Of a stretch of DNA of 64,000 bases, positions 29,694-39,290 are shown piece after piece (the stretch's first letter is position 1; every line of letters begins with the position of its first letter). Source of the stretch: Brevibacterium renqingii (GTDB taxonomy: Bacteria; Actinomycetota; Actinomycetes; Actinomycetales; Brevibacteriaceae); assembly GCF_017808105.1 (NCBI RefSeq), contig NZ_JADBHF010000017.1, positions 1 to 64,000 of the forward strand, in the 5' to 3' direction. Position numbers and translations under genes: made by a program. The notes below the pieces were generated by a model that saw only the letters and a list, made by a program, of their open reading frames with translations, had not been told where the DNA came from and made no database searches.

Positions 29694-30506
29694 TCAGTGT
29701 TCTTCCGAGACGGCCGAATTGATGTAGACGCAGGCGAGCAGGGCGAAGATGTATGCCTGCAGGACCACGACCAGCATTTCGAGGAGGAAGACGAACATTC
29801 CTCCGGCGAAGGTCAGGATGGAGAAGAACTGGAATCCGTTCGAGGCATCGAAGAGGAAGAAGCTCGTGGCCGAGAAGCAGAGGACCAGCAGCAGGTGGCC
29901 GACCATCATGTTCGCGAAGAGTCGGATCGCGAGCGTGAAGGGCTGGGTGACGAACTTCGTGATGAACTCGATCGGAATGAGCAGGATGTGCATGGCCGGC
30001 GGGACGCCGGGCAGGATGAGCGCATCCTTGAGGTAGCGCCCGAGCCCCTTCTGGGCGATGCCGGCCCAGTGGTAGGTCACATAGACGGCGAGGGTGATGA
30101 CCAGCGGAAGCCCGATGACTCCGGTTCCGGGCATGTTGAGGAACGGAATGAGCTTCGTGACGTTCCAGAACAGGATGCCGAAGAAGATGGCCACGATGAG
30201 CGGCATGAACTTCTTCGCCCTCTCCTTACCCATCGTGTCCTCGGCGATGCCGACGGTGACGAACTCCATCGCGAGTTCCATCGAGGACTGGAAGCGACCG
30301 GGGACGAGCTTCATGCGCTTGGCCCACACGGCGAGGACCAGGACGACGGCGACGGTCGCGATCAGGCGAATGAGCATCACCCGGTTCATCTCGAACGGGG
30401 TGCCCTCGAAGAGGAACGGTGCCGGGAAGAACTCCGACATCGAAGGAGCGTGGAAGCCGCCTTCTGCAGCATTGATCATTGTGTTCGCGGCGTTAAGAGT
30501 TCCCAC
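29694..30506 (-). CDS. atpB: ATP synthase subunit a
   Basis: Proton-channel subunit of 270 aa with five to six transmembrane helices. The essential Arg is in LAIRLFANMMVGH, and a C-terminal VVLQAYIFALLACVY helix is present. GTG start at 30506 behind GGGAGAG. A 252-bp gap separates it from the preceding atpI-like gene. Confidence 0.97.
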   Translation of the reverse strand: MGTLNAANTMINAAEGGFHAPSMSEFFPAPFLFEGTPFEMNRVMLIRLIATVAVVLVLAVWAKRMKLVPGRFQSSMELAMEFVTVGIAEDTMGKERAKKFMPLIVAIFFGILFWNVTKLIPFLNMPGTGVIGLPLVITLAVYVTYHWAGIAQKGLGRYLKDALILPGVPPAMHILLIPIEFITKFVTQPFTLAIRLFANMMVGHLLLVLCFSATSFFLFDASNGFQFFSILTFAGGMFVFLLEMLVVVLQAYIFALLACVYINSAVSEEH

Positions 30507-30758
30507 GTTGTTGTTTCTCTCCCATGGTCAAGGGCCTTGATGGCCTGGCCTTGGCCACGCGAACGATGCGTGGCATGAGGTTCAGGAGCGACAGAGGGCG
30601 AACTTCCGCCCCAGCACCGGGTTCACTCTACCAACTGTAGAGAGTCACCGACAAATTCATCAGGCTTTTCTGTGCAATTTCTGTCAGCGATTTTATCGGA
30701 TACGTCACCGCAGTTCCCAACCGCCCCTTCGGGGGCTGATTCGCCCGGTCACGGCACA
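30507..30758 (-). promoter_or_regulatory. Long intergenic leader before atpB
   Basis: 252 bp without a gene, unusually long for this array. It includes an AT-rich island (about 30648-30705) in otherwise GC-rich DNA and two small hairpins (CTCTA/TAGAG at 30627-30643 and GCCCC/GGGGC near 30723-30738). A second promoter for atpBEFHAGDC is plausible here, but I cannot assign convincing -35 and -10 boxes. Confidence 0.35.
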
Positions 30759-31205
30759 TCATTTCGCTTCGGGATCGACGTACGGCACACGTCCTCTGAC
30801 GACGGTCACAGCCTCGACGATCGAAGTGCTGAGGACGGCGACGACGATGGTCAGGAACGCCACGGTCCCATCGAGCCAGGTCGCGTCCTTGATCCGCCAG
30901 ATGACGATCATGAAGATGAAGGCCTTGAACAGGAATCCGACGCCGAGGAGCCCGGCGATGGTCGTCAGTCCCATGTTCCGCCCGATGTACATGATCACGA
31001 GCGTGATGACGATGAAGACCGCCGCGAGTCCCCCGCCCACGGCGCCGCCGACGAGTCCCGTCGTATCGGCGGCAAGCCATCCGATGCCCATGCCGAGTGC
31101 CGCGACGACGAGGACGAGGACGATGCCTCGGATGAGCAGAGTTCTCCATACCTTGGTCCAGGCCGCTTCGACAGCGGTTTCGGTGCGCGGGCTCGGATCG
31201 GTCAC
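30759..31205 (-). CDS. AtpI-like membrane protein
   Basis: Protein of 148 aa with four hydrophobic segments and charged ends, in the place of the small atpI/Rv1303-type gene that precedes atpB. AtpI proteins help assemble the c ring; sequence identity is too low to be sure by eye. The GTG at 31205 overlaps the wecA stop (GTGA) and has GAGAGGAAA upstream. Confidence 0.72.
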   Translation of the reverse strand: MTDPSPRTETAVEAAWTKVWRTLLIRGIVLVLVVAALGMGIGWLAADTTGLVGGAVGGGLAAVFIVITLVIMYIGRNMGLTTIAGLLGVGFLFKAFIFMIVIWRIKDATWLDGTVAFLTIVVAVLSTSIVEAVTVVRGRVPYVDPEAK

Positions 31206-32311
31206 GAGATTTCCTCTCTGGCTTTCTGACGCATTCGCAGTGGGTAGAACGTGAAGATCAGGGTGACGGCGACGAGGCCGCCGACGACGCAGACGACGAA
31301 GAGCCATCCCTGGAACAGGAGCAGGACCGAACCGAAGGCGATGAGCGCCGTCCACGTGTAGAGGATGAGAACTGCGCGGGCATGGGAATGCCCCAGGCGC
31401 AGCATCCGGTGATGAAGGTGTTTGGCATCGGCGGAGAACGGTGACTGCCCGGCCCTCAGCCTGCGCACCACGGCCAGCCCCAGGTCGAGCAGGGGAAGGA
31501 ACATCACGGCGACCGGCAGGATGATCGGCATGAAGGTCGCGAAGGCACGTTCCTGACCGATGAGCGCAGGATCCACCTGGCCGGTGACCCTGATCGTCGA
31601 GGCGGCCAGCAGCAGTCCGATGAGCATCGAACCCGAGTCGCCCATGAAGATGCGGGCGGGATTGAAATTGTGCGGCAGGAAGCCGAGGCAGGCTCCGACG
31701 AGGATCGCGATGATGAGCGAGGCGAGGTTCGCGTAAGACTCCGGTGAGGCGTCACGGGCCAGCCAGTAGGAGTAGATGAAGAAGGCGCTGCCACCGATGG
31801 CGACGACGCCTGCGGCCAGTCCGTCGAGGCCGTCGACGAAGTTGACCGCGTTGATCGTCACGAGGACGACGAGCACGGTGATGATGAGCGACATGCGCGG
31901 TGAGCCGATGATGACTCCGCCGAAGGGGATGGACAGCAGCGCCACGCCTTTGATCGCCATGAATCCGGCGGCCAGCGCCTGGCCGGCGAGTTTGGCCATC
32001 CAATGGAGGTCCCAGACATCGTCGACGATGCCGAGCAGACACAGCAGCCCAGCGGCTCCGGCGACGCCGATGATCGGTCCGGTATCGACGAAGATCCGCT
32101 GCAGGAACGGTGTCTGGGACGCGAAGACGAGGCCGGCGAGCAGTCCGCCGAACATCGCCACTCCCCCGAGCCGCGGGGTCGGCACGGAATGCACGTCTCG
32201 TTCGCGCAGGGGCGAGAAGATCCGGCCGCGTTCCGCCACCCGCTTGACCATCGGGGTCAGCAGGTACGCCACGAGGGCGGAGACGATGAGGATGAAGAGG
32301 TAGGCGCGCAC
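31202..32311 (-). CDS. wecA: Undecaprenyl-phosphate GlcNAc-1-P transferase (WecA-like)
   Basis: Membrane enzyme of 369 aa with about eleven hydrophobic segments. It transfers a sugar-1-phosphate (probably GlcNAc) to the polyprenyl-phosphate carrier, starting envelope glycan synthesis. Visible motifs are GIVDDVWDLHW (the DDxxD-like Mg site), NAVNFVDGLDGLAAG, a MGDSGS loop, and HHRMLRLGHSH. In mycobacteria the same place holds the gene that starts arabinogalactan linker synthesis. The GTG start abuts the tsaC stop. Confidence 0.92.
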   Translation of the reverse strand: MRAYLFILIVSALVAYLLTPMVKRVAERGRIFSPLRERDVHSVPTPRLGGVAMFGGLLAGLVFASQTPFLQRIFVDTGPIIGVAGAAGLLCLLGIVDDVWDLHWMAKLAGQALAAGFMAIKGVALLSIPFGGVIIGSPRMSLIITVLVVLVTINAVNFVDGLDGLAAGVVAIGGSAFFIYSYWLARDASPESYANLASLIIAILVGACLGFLPHNFNPARIFMGDSGSMLIGLLLAASTIRVTGQVDPALIGQERAFATFMPIILPVAVMFLPLLDLGLAVVRRLRAGQSPFSADAKHLHHRMLRLGHSHARAVLILYTWTALIAFGSVLLLFQGWLFVVCVVGGLVAVTLIFTFYPLRMRQKAREEIS

Positions 32312-32962
32312 TCAGCCGTCCAGGTCGATGAGCTGGGGGACGACTTCGCGCAGCTGTTCGGCGGAGATGGGCCCGCGGCGCACGACGCGCGGAGAATCTC
32401 CGCTGAGATCGACGATGGTCGACGACATGCCCGATTCCCGTGCTCCCCCGTCGACATAGATGTCGACATCGTCGCCGAGCATCTCCTGTGCCTCGTCGGC
32501 GGTGGTGGCGGCGGGCTGCCCCGAGATATTGGCGCTCGAGACCGCGAGCGGCCCCGTGCGAGTCAGCAGCGCCAGGGCGTATTCGTCATCGGGCATGCGC
32601 ACGGCCACGGTGCCGTGAGTGTCTCCGAGGTCCCAGTCGAGAGACGGCTGGGCGTTGGCGATGATCGTCAGCGGTCCGGGCCAGAAGCGGGAAGTCAGCG
32701 CCAGGATCGTCTCGTCGACGCCGTCGACGAGTCCGAAGATGGTCTCGGAACGGGGAACGAGCACCGGAGGCGGCATATCTCTGCCACGGCCCTTCGCTGC
32801 CAGAAGCGCCGCCACGGCCGAAGCGCTGAAGGCATCGGCGGCGATCCCGTAGACGGTGTCGGTGGGGATGACGAGCAGATTGCCGGTCTCGGCCACGCGC
32901 GCGCATTCGTCGAACACGAGGTCGCGGATTTCGGCTTGGCTGACGTCGAATCGTCTCGACAC
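32312..32962 (-). CDS. tsaC: L-threonylcarbamoyladenylate synthase
   Basis: YrdC/Sua5-family enzyme of 216 aa that makes threonylcarbamoyl-AMP from threonine, bicarbonate and ATP for the t6A37 modification of tRNA. Core blocks are IPTDTVYGIAADA, KGRGRDMPPPVLV, FWPGPLTII, TVAVRMP, and PLAVSSANISGQPA. There is no C-terminal Sua5 domain, so it is the short TsaC form. GTG start with GGAG. It follows prmC, as in most actinobacteria. Confidence 0.93.
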   Translation of the reverse strand: MSRRFDVSQAEIRDLVFDECARVAETGNLLVIPTDTVYGIAADAFSASAVAALLAAKGRGRDMPPPVLVPRSETIFGLVDGVDETILALTSRFWPGPLTIIANAQPSLDWDLGDTHGTVAVRMPDDEYALALLTRTGPLAVSSANISGQPAATTADEAQEMLGDDVDIYVDGGARESGMSSTIVDLSGDSPRVVRRGPISAEQLREVVPQLIDLDG

Positions 32963-33012
32963 GAGTTCTCCGTTTCGAATCTCTTGGCAGTGGTCTCAGT
33001 GGCTTCGGACGG

Positions 33013-33924
33013 TCACCGGTCGCAGTCCGCCTCACGGCGGGCCACCGTGTAGCGGTCGCGTCCAGTGTAGTCCGGGTAGGTCTCGGCCTGTCTCAGACTG
33101 GCCGTGGACCCCAGCAGTTCCCGGACACCGGCACCCTGCTCCTCCCCGTGCTCCATGAGGAACAGACCGCCCGGTCGCAGCAGCGCTTCGGCCTCGGAGA
33201 CGATGAGAGCGGGGATCTCGAGCCCGGTGCCTCCGCCGTAGAGTGCGGCGCCGGGATCATGGTCGGCGACCTCGGGATCTCGCGGAACCGCATCATCGGG
33301 CACATAAGGAGGATTCGTCACCACGACGTCGGCGCGTCCGATCAGGTCGGGACGCGTCCGTGCGATCGTCGTCGCATCTCCGTGGAGGAATTCGACGGTC
33401 GAATCGCCGAGGCGGGTCCGCGCGAGATTCGTCCGCGACCAGTCCAGCGCCGCAGCCTCGCGTTCTACGCCGAGGACATCCACTTCCCCATGTTCGGCGG
33501 CCAGGGCGAGGCTGATCGCTCCGGAGCCCGAGCACAGATCGATGACGAACGGACGTCGTGATCTCCGGGCTGCGTTGAGTTCCTCGAGCGCCGCTCCGAC
33601 GATGAGTTCGGTCTCCGGTCGGGGCACGAACACCCCGGGTCCCACTCGCAGCTCGAGGTGCCGGAAGAATGCGGTTCCGGTCAGATGCTGCAAGGGTGTC
33701 CGCTGTCGCCGGCGTTCGCAGAGCCGAGCGAACTCCGAGGCGATGTCCGTCGGCACCGGGTCGTCGAACAGCCGGCGCCGACCCAAGGCCGCTCGGTCGA
33801 TGCCCCAGGCATGGGCGAGCAGTGCCACGGCATCCGCTTCGGGCGTGGGCACTCCGGCTTCGGTGAGAAGTGTGATCGCACCGCGCAGAAGTTCGGAGAC
33901 GCGTGTGGTCCGGCGGGTGTCCAG
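33013..33924 (-). CDS. prmC: RF glutamine methyltransferase, probable CTG start
   Basis: SAM-dependent methyltransferase of 303 aa that methylates the GGQ glutamine of release factors. It has PRPETE, the SAM-binding LCSGSGAISLALA and the catalytic NPPYVP. The first ATG/GTG/TTG in frame (GTG 33852) would remove a conserved N-terminal helix: codons upstream encode SELLRGAITLLTEAG, matching the PrmC N-domain. No ATG/GTG/TTG exists for well over 100 bp upstream, but CTG at 33924 has GGGAG at 6-nt spacing and overlaps the prfA end. CTG initiation is therefore inferred. Confidence 0.85.
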   Translation of the reverse strand: MDTRRTTRVSELLRGAITLLTEAGVPTPEADAVALLAHAWGIDRAALGRRRLFDDPVPTDIASEFARLCERRRQRTPLQHLTGTAFFRHLELRVGPGVFVPRPETELIVGAALEELNAARRSRRPFVIDLCSGSGAISLALAAEHGEVDVLGVEREAAALDWSRTNLARTRLGDSTVEFLHGDATTIARTRPDLIGRADVVVTNPPYVPDDAVPRDPEVADHDPGAALYGGGTGLEIPALIVSEAEALLRPGGLFLMEHGEEQGAGVRELLGSTASLRQAETYPDYTGRDRYTVARREADCDR

Positions 33925-33925
33925 T

Positions 33926-35002
33926 TCAGTCTCCCAGGGCGTCGAGTCTCGCGGCTCTGTCGGCCTCGCGGCAGGAGCCGATGACCGGGTCGAGGTCGCC
34001 GGCCAGCACCTGGTCGAGGTTGTAGGCCTTGAAGCCGGTGCGATGGTCCGTGATCCGGTTCTCCGGGAAGTTGTACGTTCGGATGCGTTCGGAACGGTCG
34101 ACGGTGCGCACCTGTGAGCGTCTGATGTCGGCGGCCTCGGCGGCGGCTTCCTCCGCCTGCTTGGCCAGGATCCGGGCGCGCAGCATGCGCATCGCGGCGT
34201 CCTTGTTCTGCAGCTGCGACTTCTCGTTCTGGCAGCTGGCCGTGATGCCGGTCGGCAGGTGGGTGATCCGGACAGCGGAGTCCGTGGTGTTGACGGACTG
34301 TCCCCCGGGGCCCGATGACCGGTAGACGTCGATGCGCAGGTCGTGATCGTCCAGGTGGATCTCCTCCGGCGCGTCGACCTCGGGGAAGACGAGCACGCCG
34401 GCGGCGGAGGTGTGGATGCGACCTTGCGATTCGGTCACGGGCACGCGTTGGACTCGGTGCACGCCGCCTTCGAACTTCACCCAGCCGTAGGCCCCGTCGT
34501 CTTTGGCCTTCACTGCCATGGTGACGTCCTTGTAGCCGCCGAGGTCCGAGTGGGTGGCGTCGAGTATCTGACTCGACCAGCCGCGCGAATCGACCCAGCG
34601 CTGATACATGCGAAGCAGATCCCCCGCGAAGAGCGCCGATTCGTCACCGCCCTCACCGGCCTTGATCTCGATGATCGCGTCGCGGGCGTCATCAGGATCG
34701 CTGGGCACGAGAAGATCCTTGAGCTCGGCCTCGACATCCGCCATCTCCGCGGACAGACGCTTCGCCTCGGCGGCGAAGTCGGGATCGTCCTCCGCCAGCT
34801 CGAGGGCCGCGGAATGATCGGCCTCGAGCTGGGAGAAGCGACGGGCGGCAGCGGCGACCTTCTCGAGTTCCGCGTACCGCCTGGTCAGCTTCTTGGCCCG
34901 GCCGGCGTCAGCGTGGACCGCGGGATCGGAGAGCTCCTCCTGCACCCGCGCATGCTCATCGAGCAGTGCGCTGACGCTGGCCGTGAGGGTGTCGTCGGCC
35001 AT
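33926..35002 (-). CDS. prfA: Peptide chain release factor 1
   Basis: Class I release factor of 358 aa for UAA and UAG stops. The GGQ motif lies in [28 protein letters not shown] and the C-terminal [14 protein letters not shown] are characteristic. It starts 1 bp after rho ends, so the two are tightly coupled; no rpmE lies between them. Confidence 0.97.
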   Translation of the reverse strand: MADDTLTASVSALLDEHARVQEELSDPAVHADAGRAKKLTRRYAELEKVAAAARRFSQLEADHSAALELAEDDPDFAAEAKRLSAEMADVEAELKDLLVPSDPDDARDAIIEIKAGEGGDESALFAGDLLRMYQRWVDSRGWSSQILDATHSDLGGYKDVTMAVKAKDDGAYGWVKFEGGVHRVQRVPVTESQGRIHTSAAGVLVFPEVDAPEEIHLDDHDLRIDVYRSSGPGGQSVNTTDSAVRITHLPTGITASCQNEKSQLQNKDAAMRMLRARILAKQAEEAAAEAADIRRSQVRTVDRSERIRTYNFPENRITDHRTGFKAYNLDQVLAGDLDPVIGSCREADRAARLDALGD

Positions 35003-35003
35003 C

Positions 35004-37073
35004 TCAGCTGTTGTCGGTCGAGGACTTCGGCAGGGGGGTGGTCTTCTGCACCTGCATGAGGAACTCGACGTTCGAACCTGTCTCCTTGAGCTTGGACATG
35101 AGCAGTTCGACGGCTTGCTGCTGTTCGAGACCGGACAGCAGCCGGCGCAGCTGCCACATGACCTTCGTCTCTTCGGCGGTCATGAGCATCTCCTCGCGGC
35201 GCGTGCTCGACGAGTTCACGTCGATGGCCGGGAAGATGCGCTTGTCCGCGAGCTGACGGCTCAGGCGCAGCTCCATGTTGCCAGTGCCCTTGAATTCCTC
35301 GAAGATGACTTCGTCCATCTTCGATCCGGTCTCCACCAGGGCCGTGGCGAGGATGGTCAGCGAGCCGCCGCCCTCGATGTTGCGGGCGGCACCGAAGAAC
35401 TTCTTCGGCGGGTAGAGCGCATTGGCGTCGACGCCGCCGGAGAGGATGCGACCTGAGGCCGGCTGAGCGATGTTGTAGGCGCGCCCGAGTCGAGTGATGT
35501 TGTCGAGCAGCACAACCACGTCCGAGCCCATCTCGACAAGCCGCTTGGCGCGTTCGATCGCGAGTTCGGCGATCGTGGTGTGATCGTCGGCAGGACGGTC
35601 GAAGGTCGAAGCGATGACCTCGCCCTTGACTGCGCGCTGCATGTCCGTGACTTCTTCGGGACGTTCGTCGACGAGGACGACCATCAGATGGGCTTCGGGA
35701 TTGTTCTCCGTGATCGCATTCGCGATCTGCTGCATGATCGTGGTCTTGCCCGCCTTCGGAGGCGCGACGATGAGACCGCGCTGGCCCTTGCCGATGGGCG
35801 TGATGAGATCGATGAGGCGGGTCGAGTGCAGCTTCGACGTCGTCTCGAGACGCAGACGCTCCTGGGGGTAGAGCGGCGTGAGCTTCGAGAATTCGACGCG
35901 GCTGCGCGCATCGTCGACGGTGAGACCGTTGACCGAGTCGAGCCGGACGAGGGCATCGAACTTCTCACGCTTGCTGTTGCGCTGTTCGTTCTCCCGCGGC
36001 TGACGGATCGCACCGGCGACGGCGTCACCCTTGCGCAGACCGTTCTTGCGCACCATGGAGGCCGAGACATAGACGTCATTGGGCCCCGAGAGATAACCCG
36101 AGGTGCGAAGGAAAGCGTAGTTGTCATGGACGTCGAGGATGCCGCCGACGGGGATGAGCACATCATCGTGACGGATGTCCGGCTCGTCGTTGCCGCGGCC
36201 ACGGCGCTTGCGATCCCGACCGCGTCCACGACGGTTGCCGCGATCGTCATCGTCGCTGCCGCGATTGCGACGGTCGTTGCGGTTGTCCCGGTCGTTGCGG
36301 TGTCCGCGGTCGCCGCCGCGATCATTTCCGCCATTGCCTCGGTCGCTGCCGCCGCGATCGTTTCCGCCGCGATCGTTTCCGCCGCCGTTGCGGTCGCTGC
36401 TGTCGCGGTCATTGCCGCCGCGGCTCTTGTCGTGGCCGCTGCGATCATCATCGGTGCGATCGCTCTGTCGGCTGCGACGGTCGTTGTCACGTCCGCCGCG
36501 GCCATCGCGATCGGAACCGCGGTCCTGACGTCCTCTCTCGGAGGAGTCGTCCGATTCCTGTTCGCGGCTCTCGGTCTGCGACTCCGAGCCGCGCGAACGC
36601 GACCGGCTGCGACGCGAACGCTGACGGTCCTGGTCACCGTCAGCGTCCTCGGATGAGGAGCCGCCCGGCTGCTCGGGTGCGGACTCGGACTGAGCTGGAG
36701 CATCGGAACTCGGTTCGACGATGAGCGCCGGGGCGTCCTCGGACGCTGCTGCGGCGGCGCGACGTGAGGAACGACGATTCGTCGTCTCTTCCTTCTGCTC
36801 GCCCTGCTTCGGCTCGTCCTGCTTCTCCGCCGACTTCGATGCCTTGCCGCGCGATGCGTCGGCGGCGGGCTTCTTCTCGGCAGGGGCGGATTTCGCGGCC
36901 GCTTCTGCGGAGCCGCCCGAATGGCTGTTGATGGCGTCGATCAGTTCGCTCTTGCGAAGGCGACGGTAACCCTTGATTCCCAGGCCGGCGGCCATCTCCT
37001 GAAGCTGCGGCAGACGCAGAGCTGTGAGGCTGCCTGTGCGCGGCGTGGAATCGTGAGTGGTGGTTTCAGACAC
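35004..37073 (-). CDS. rho: Transcription termination factor Rho
   Basis: Hexameric RNA helicase of 689 aa. The N-terminal Rho-N helix bundle ([26 protein letters not shown]) is followed by a disordered insertion of roughly 230 residues (about 60-300), first acidic/Lys, then Arg/Asp/Asn/Gly-rich with repeated NDRGG-like units. The RNA-binding cold-shock domain follows ([18 protein letters not shown]), then the ATPase with PPKAGKTT and [15 protein letters not shown]. Actinobacterial Rho proteins often carry such insertions. GTG start behind GGGAGAAGG. Confidence 0.96.
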   Translation of the reverse strand: MSETTTHDSTPRTGSLTALRLPQLQEMAAGLGIKGYRRLRKSELIDAINSHSGGSAEAAAKSAPAEKKPAADASRGKASKSAEKQDEPKQGEQKEETTNRRSSRRAAAAASEDAPALIVEPSSDAPAQSESAPEQPGGSSSEDADGDQDRQRSRRSRSRSRGSESQTESREQESDDSSERGRQDRGSDRDGRGGRDNDRRSRQSDRTDDDRSGHDKSRGGNDRDSSDRNGGGNDRGGNDRGGSDRGNGGNDRGGDRGHRNDRDNRNDRRNRGSDDDDRGNRRGRGRDRKRRGRGNDEPDIRHDDVLIPVGGILDVHDNYAFLRTSGYLSGPNDVYVSASMVRKNGLRKGDAVAGAIRQPRENEQRNSKREKFDALVRLDSVNGLTVDDARSRVEFSKLTPLYPQERLRLETTSKLHSTRLIDLITPIGKGQRGLIVAPPKAGKTTIMQQIANAITENNPEAHLMVVLVDERPEEVTDMQRAVKGEVIASTFDRPADDHTTIAELAIERAKRLVEMGSDVVVLLDNITRLGRAYNIAQPASGRILSGGVDANALYPPKKFFGAARNIEGGGSLTILATALVETGSKMDEVIFEEFKGTGNMELRLSRQLADKRIFPAIDVNSSSTRREEMLMTAEETKVMWQLRRLLSGLEQQQAVELLMSKLKETGSNVEFLMQVQKTTPLPKSSTDNS

Positions 37074-37297
37074 GAAGGTCCTTCTCCCTCTTTCGGCCGT
37101 GCGGCATGTGCCGTTTGCTCACGGCGACGGAAACACCATTGACGGTGCGTTGTGAAAGAAAACCTGCTAAAGAATGAGCAGGAGATGTTCCAGAATGTTT
37201 GACATCGGCGACGGACCCGTGAAGAACAGCGGGAAGCCGTGCACTGTCGGAACACCCATAGTCTACTTGCTCGGAGCCGATCTTGCGAATCGTTTCC
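37074..37297 (-). promoter_or_regulatory. Intergenic region upstream of rho
   Basis: 224 bp between thrB and rho. It is relatively AT-rich around 37130-37210 and includes a small hairpin CCTGCT/AGCAGG (37165-37184). A rho promoter and leader are expected here; no specific boxes are called. Confidence 0.35.
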
Positions 37298-38200
37298 TCA
37301 ATTTTCTCGGCGCACCCGGTATCCCCCGAGGTCAATCGAGGTTCGCCTGGCGATCACGCCGTCGGGGACCGCGCTTGCGGGAACCGAGTCTGCGAGGACG
37401 AGAACTGTCGGCCCGGCTCCGGAGACGACGGCCGGCAGCCCCTGCGCACGCAGCCCGTCGACGAGGGCCATCGACTCCGGGTAGGCGCTGCGACGGAACT
37501 CCTGATGCAGGTTGTCTCGGGTGGCTTCGAACAGCACCGCACGGTCGTTGACGAGCCCATGCACGAGCAGCCCCGAACGTGCCGAATTCTCTGCGGCCAT
37601 CGTGTGATCGACGACGGCTGGGATGAGGCCGCGAGCGACGTCGGTGTCCAGACGGACACCGGGGATCAGCACGGTGACCCCGTCGAGCGTGCGCACCGGC
37701 ACCTGCCACGTCCGAGCCGGCGCCGACAGGGAGATGGTCAGACCGCCGAAGATCGCGGGGGCAGCGTTGTCGGGATGGCCCTCGAAGTCCGTGGCGATCT
37801 CCAGCATGCGCTCCCGTCCGAGTTGCGTACCCGTCGCACAGCGTCCGAGCTCGGCGGCCAGCCCGATCCCCGCCACGACCGCCGCGGCCGAGGAGCCCAG
37901 TCCCCGGGAATGCGGGATCCTGTTGACGCAGTCGAGTTCCAGCCGCCCGAACAGGCTCTTGTCTGCAGTGGGGAATTCGGCGGCGAGCACCTCGGCGATG
38001 ACCCGCATGACCAGATGCGTGTGGTCCCGTGGCAGCGCATCAGCTCCCTCTCCCGACACCGTGACGCAGGAAGTCGTGTCGACGGGCGCGTCGTGCACCG
38101 TCAGGGTGAGCGTGTCGACGATGTCCAGGGCAAGGCCGAAGGCGTCGTATCCCGGTCCCAGATTCGCCGAGGTGGCCGGGACCTCGAGTCGCAGACGCAC
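37298..38200 (-). CDS. thrB: Homoserine kinase
   Basis: GHMP kinase of 300 aa that phosphorylates homoserine for threonine synthesis. Motif 1 is VPATSANLGPGYDAFG, the ATP-binding motif is PHSRGLGSSAAAVVAG, and motif 3 is GLPAVVSGAGPTVL. The GTG at 38200 lies 2 bp after the thrC stop, giving a hom-thrC-thrB operon. Confidence 0.96.
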   Translation of the reverse strand: MRLRLEVPATSANLGPGYDAFGLALDIVDTLTLTVHDAPVDTTSCVTVSGEGADALPRDHTHLVMRVIAEVLAAEFPTADKSLFGRLELDCVNRIPHSRGLGSSAAAVVAGIGLAAELGRCATGTQLGRERMLEIATDFEGHPDNAAPAIFGGLTISLSAPARTWQVPVRTLDGVTVLIPGVRLDTDVARGLIPAVVDHTMAAENSARSGLLVHGLVNDRAVLFEATRDNLHQEFRRSAYPESMALVDGLRAQGLPAVVSGAGPTVLVLADSVPASAVPDGVIARRTSIDLGGYRVRREN

Positions 38201-38202
38201 GC

Positions 38203-39288
38203 TCAGCTGTCCTCGAGGCCCAGGGCGCGAGCGGCGCTGACCGCGTCGACCGAGACCTGCTGGGTCTCGATCTCGGACCCGTCCTCGGTGTGCAGCGCCC
38301 AGGATGGGTCCTTGAGCCCGTGTCCCGTCACGGTCACGGCGATCGTCGCTCCGGCCGGAACCCTGCCGGCCTCGGCGGTCTTGAGCAGACCTGCCACCGA
38401 GGCGGCCGAACCCGGCTCGACGAAGATGCCCTCTTCGCGGGACAGGAACTTGTGCGCGCGAAGGATCTCATCGTCGGTGACGCAGTCGATGAGACCTCCG
38501 GAATCGTCACGGGCCGACTCCGCTCGGCTCCAGCTCGCCGGGTTGCCGATGCGGATCGCGGTCGCGATCGTGTCAGGCTCGTCGACCGGATGTCCGAGCA
38601 CCAGGGGTGCGGCACCGGCGGCCTGGAATCCCCACATCTGCGGCACCTTCTTCGCGACTCCGAAGTCCCGATACTCGTTGTAGCCCTTCCAGTAGGCCGT
38701 GATGTTGCCGGCGTTGCCGACGGGCAGGACATGGATGTCCGGGGCATCGCCGAGCACGTCGACGACCTCGAACGCTGCGGTCTTCTGTCCCTCGATGCGG
38801 TCGGGGTTGACCGAGTTGACGAGGTGGACCGGGTAGGACTCCGAGAGTTTGCGGCACAGAGTCAGGCAGTCGTCGAAGTTGCCGTCGACCTCGAGCAGAG
38901 TCGCACCATGGGCGATCGCCTGGCTCATCTTGCCCGGAGCGATCTTGCCGGCGGGCACGAGAACGGCGCAGGTCAGTCCCGCCTTCGTGGCATAGGCCGC
39001 CGCCGAGGCCGAGGTGTTGCCGGTCGATGCGCAGATGACGGCTTTGGCCCCCTGAGCCGCGGCCTTCGTGATCGCCATCGTCATCCCGCGGTCCTTGAAC
39101 GAGGCCGTCGGGTTGAGGCCTTCGTATTTCACCCACACCTGGGCGCCGGTGCGTTCGCTGAGCTTGTCCGCCTTGATCAGCGGTGTCCCGCCCTCGCCGA
39201 GTGTGACGGCCGGGGTGCTCGCGGAGATGTCGAGGAGACTCCGATACTCCTCGACGACGCCCTGCCACTGGTGTCTGGGGTAATTCAT
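38203..39288 (-). CDS. thrC: Threonine synthase
   Basis: PLP enzyme of 361 aa converting O-phosphohomoserine to threonine. The PLP lysine is in [11 protein letters not shown], the phosphate-binding loop is PVGNAGNI, and ASTGNTSAS is present. The ATG at 39288 was chosen because AAGGA lies 8 nt upstream; the GTG at 39294, which overlaps the hom stop, has the same site only 2 nt away. Confidence 0.95.
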   Translation of the reverse strand: MNYPRHQWQGVVEEYRSLLDISASTPAVTLGEGGTPLIKADKLSERTGAQVWVKYEGLNPTASFKDRGMTMAITKAAAQGAKAVICASTGNTSASAAAYATKAGLTCAVLVPAGKIAPGKMSQAIAHGATLLEVDGNFDDCLTLCRKLSESYPVHLVNSVNPDRIEGQKTAAFEVVDVLGDAPDIHVLPVGNAGNITAYWKGYNEYRDFGVAKKVPQMWGFQAAGAAPLVLGHPVDEPDTIATAIRIGNPASWSRAESARDDSGGLIDCVTDDEILRAHKFLSREEGIFVEPGSAASVAGLLKTAEAGRVPAGATIAVTVTGHGLKDPSWALHTEDGSEIETQQVSVDAVSAARALGLEDS

Positions 39289-39290
39289 TC

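Noticed and set aside
36175-36656. Open frames antisense to the Rho low-complexity tract (Ala/Val-rich, membrane-like)
   Set aside because: They arise from the repetitive Arg/Asp/Gly codons of rho read backwards; no start signal.
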